Shown piece after piece: positions 63,557 through 64,000 of a DNA stretch of 64,000 bases. Location: positions 2,358,965-2,422,964 of the forward strand of contig NZ_AP027081.1 of the NCBI RefSeq assembly GCF_030295425.1. Direction: 5' to 3'. The first letter of the stretch is position 1. Each line of letters begins with the position of its first letter. Both the position numbers and the translations under genes were made by a program. The notes under the pieces are model-generated. The model saw only the letters and a list, made by a program, of their open reading frames with translations. It ran no database searches and was not told where the DNA came from. Source of the stretch: Mesoterricola sediminis. GTDB lineage: Bacteria > Acidobacteriota > Holophagae > Holophagales > Holophagaceae.

Positions 63557-64000
63557 GCCAAACTCCACCTTCATTCCCTCGATCTCGAACACCGCACCAC
63601 TCCTGGCTCTGCACCCATTGGGTGATCGCAGGTGGCGACGAATTCCCAGAAATGACGCGGGTTTCAGGCGGGAAATTGGTTGGCGGCGCTTAGGTCAGGT
63701 TCAAGGCGGCGCAGCCCAAGGAGCCGCAGGCGACGCAGCCGTGCCGCAGCGCAGCGCAGGTGCGGGCCTTGAGGAAGGCGAGCCGGACGGCGCTCCTGAT
63801 GGAGTGGGTCGGCGCGCCAATTCAACTGTGGGATCCTGTTGGCTCTTCCTTGATTATACCAACAAAAGCATTTAGGCTTTGTCGCATCGAGCTACGCATC
63901 GCAAATTCTGGGAATAAAGCGGGAAATAGATACCACGGTATTTTTACGTCGGTATCATAAGTTATTCGTACTTTGCTATCGATTTTTTCAATTCTATAAC
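63557..64000. other. Gene-free right edge, AT-rich at the end
   Basis: No gene is supported. The first part (to about 63610) may be the start of a minus-strand gene cut by the IS21 insertion (VFEIEGMKVEFG on the minus strand), but this is too short to assign. The last 160 bases are strongly AT-rich, unlike the rest of the window, and likely belong to further accessory DNA. Confidence 0.4.

Noticed and set aside
1-64000. CRISPR array
   Set aside because: No run of regularly spaced direct repeats was seen; the only tandem repeat (1905-1970) has two adjoining coding units without spacers.

Overview
The window is about 64 kb of very GC-rich bacterial chromosome with dense genes, GGAGG-type ribosome binding sites, and frequent ATGA/GTGA stop-start overlaps. 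The gene set fits a Gram-negative acidobacterium of the Holophagaceae type (Geothrix/Mesoterricola-like): outer-membrane barrels, a patatin autotransporter, fused SecDF, a bacillithiol-type BshA, TldD/TldE and a cobalt/nickel ECF module. The lineage is inferred from composition and gene content; no 16S rRNA gene is present.

Left part (1-13.2 kb), mostly core genes: the end of a cobalt/nickel ECF transporter (CbiQ, CbiO); two tandem secreted paralogues of unknown function whose 3' ends are almost identical DNA; a dephospho-CoA kinase fused to TldD, followed by TldE/PmbA; a phosphohexomutase; DivIVA and YggT; BshA; and tRNA-Met(CAT).

13.2-18.7 kb is a probable genomic island inserted at tRNA-Met, because a 23-bp imperfect copy of the tRNA 3' end lies at its far side. 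It holds a structured non-coding stretch, a two-gene IS91-type element (tyrosine recombinase plus HUH transposase), transposase fragments, and an outer-membrane barrel operon with two tiny downstream genes.

18.7-35.5 kb returns to chromosomal genes: an ECF sigma factor with a YciI/DGPF partner, an SDR and a divergent AraC regulator, a receiver-like/hotdog fusion, a PLP gamma-lyase, a sucrose-phosphate synthase/phosphatase pair, an S41 protease and a giant alpha-2-macroglobulin. An IS5-type element with CTAG on both sides sits exactly on the macroglobulin stop codon and carries an inverted-repeat cassette with a truncated GxxExxY gene.

37-53.9 kb: a sugar ABC importer (binding protein and two permeases, no ATPase), a possible metalloprotein, a cation/proton antiporter, SecDF, a methyltransferase, a CheB-CheR-PAS fusion with a small PAS partner, and a ferrous-iron operon (outer-membrane protein, FeoA, FeoB, Cys-rich FeoB partner) behind a good Fur-box candidate.

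53.9-64 kb is accessory: decayed integrase and antitoxin fragments, a PlpD-type patatin autotransporter, transposase debris, a low-GC block with an unusual M23 peptidase domain and a secreted neighbour, a RelBE-type toxin-antitoxin pair, a beheaded integrase, and a complete IS21-family element whose ends and 5-bp target duplication can be read directly. The last 450 bases are AT-rich with no recognisable gene.
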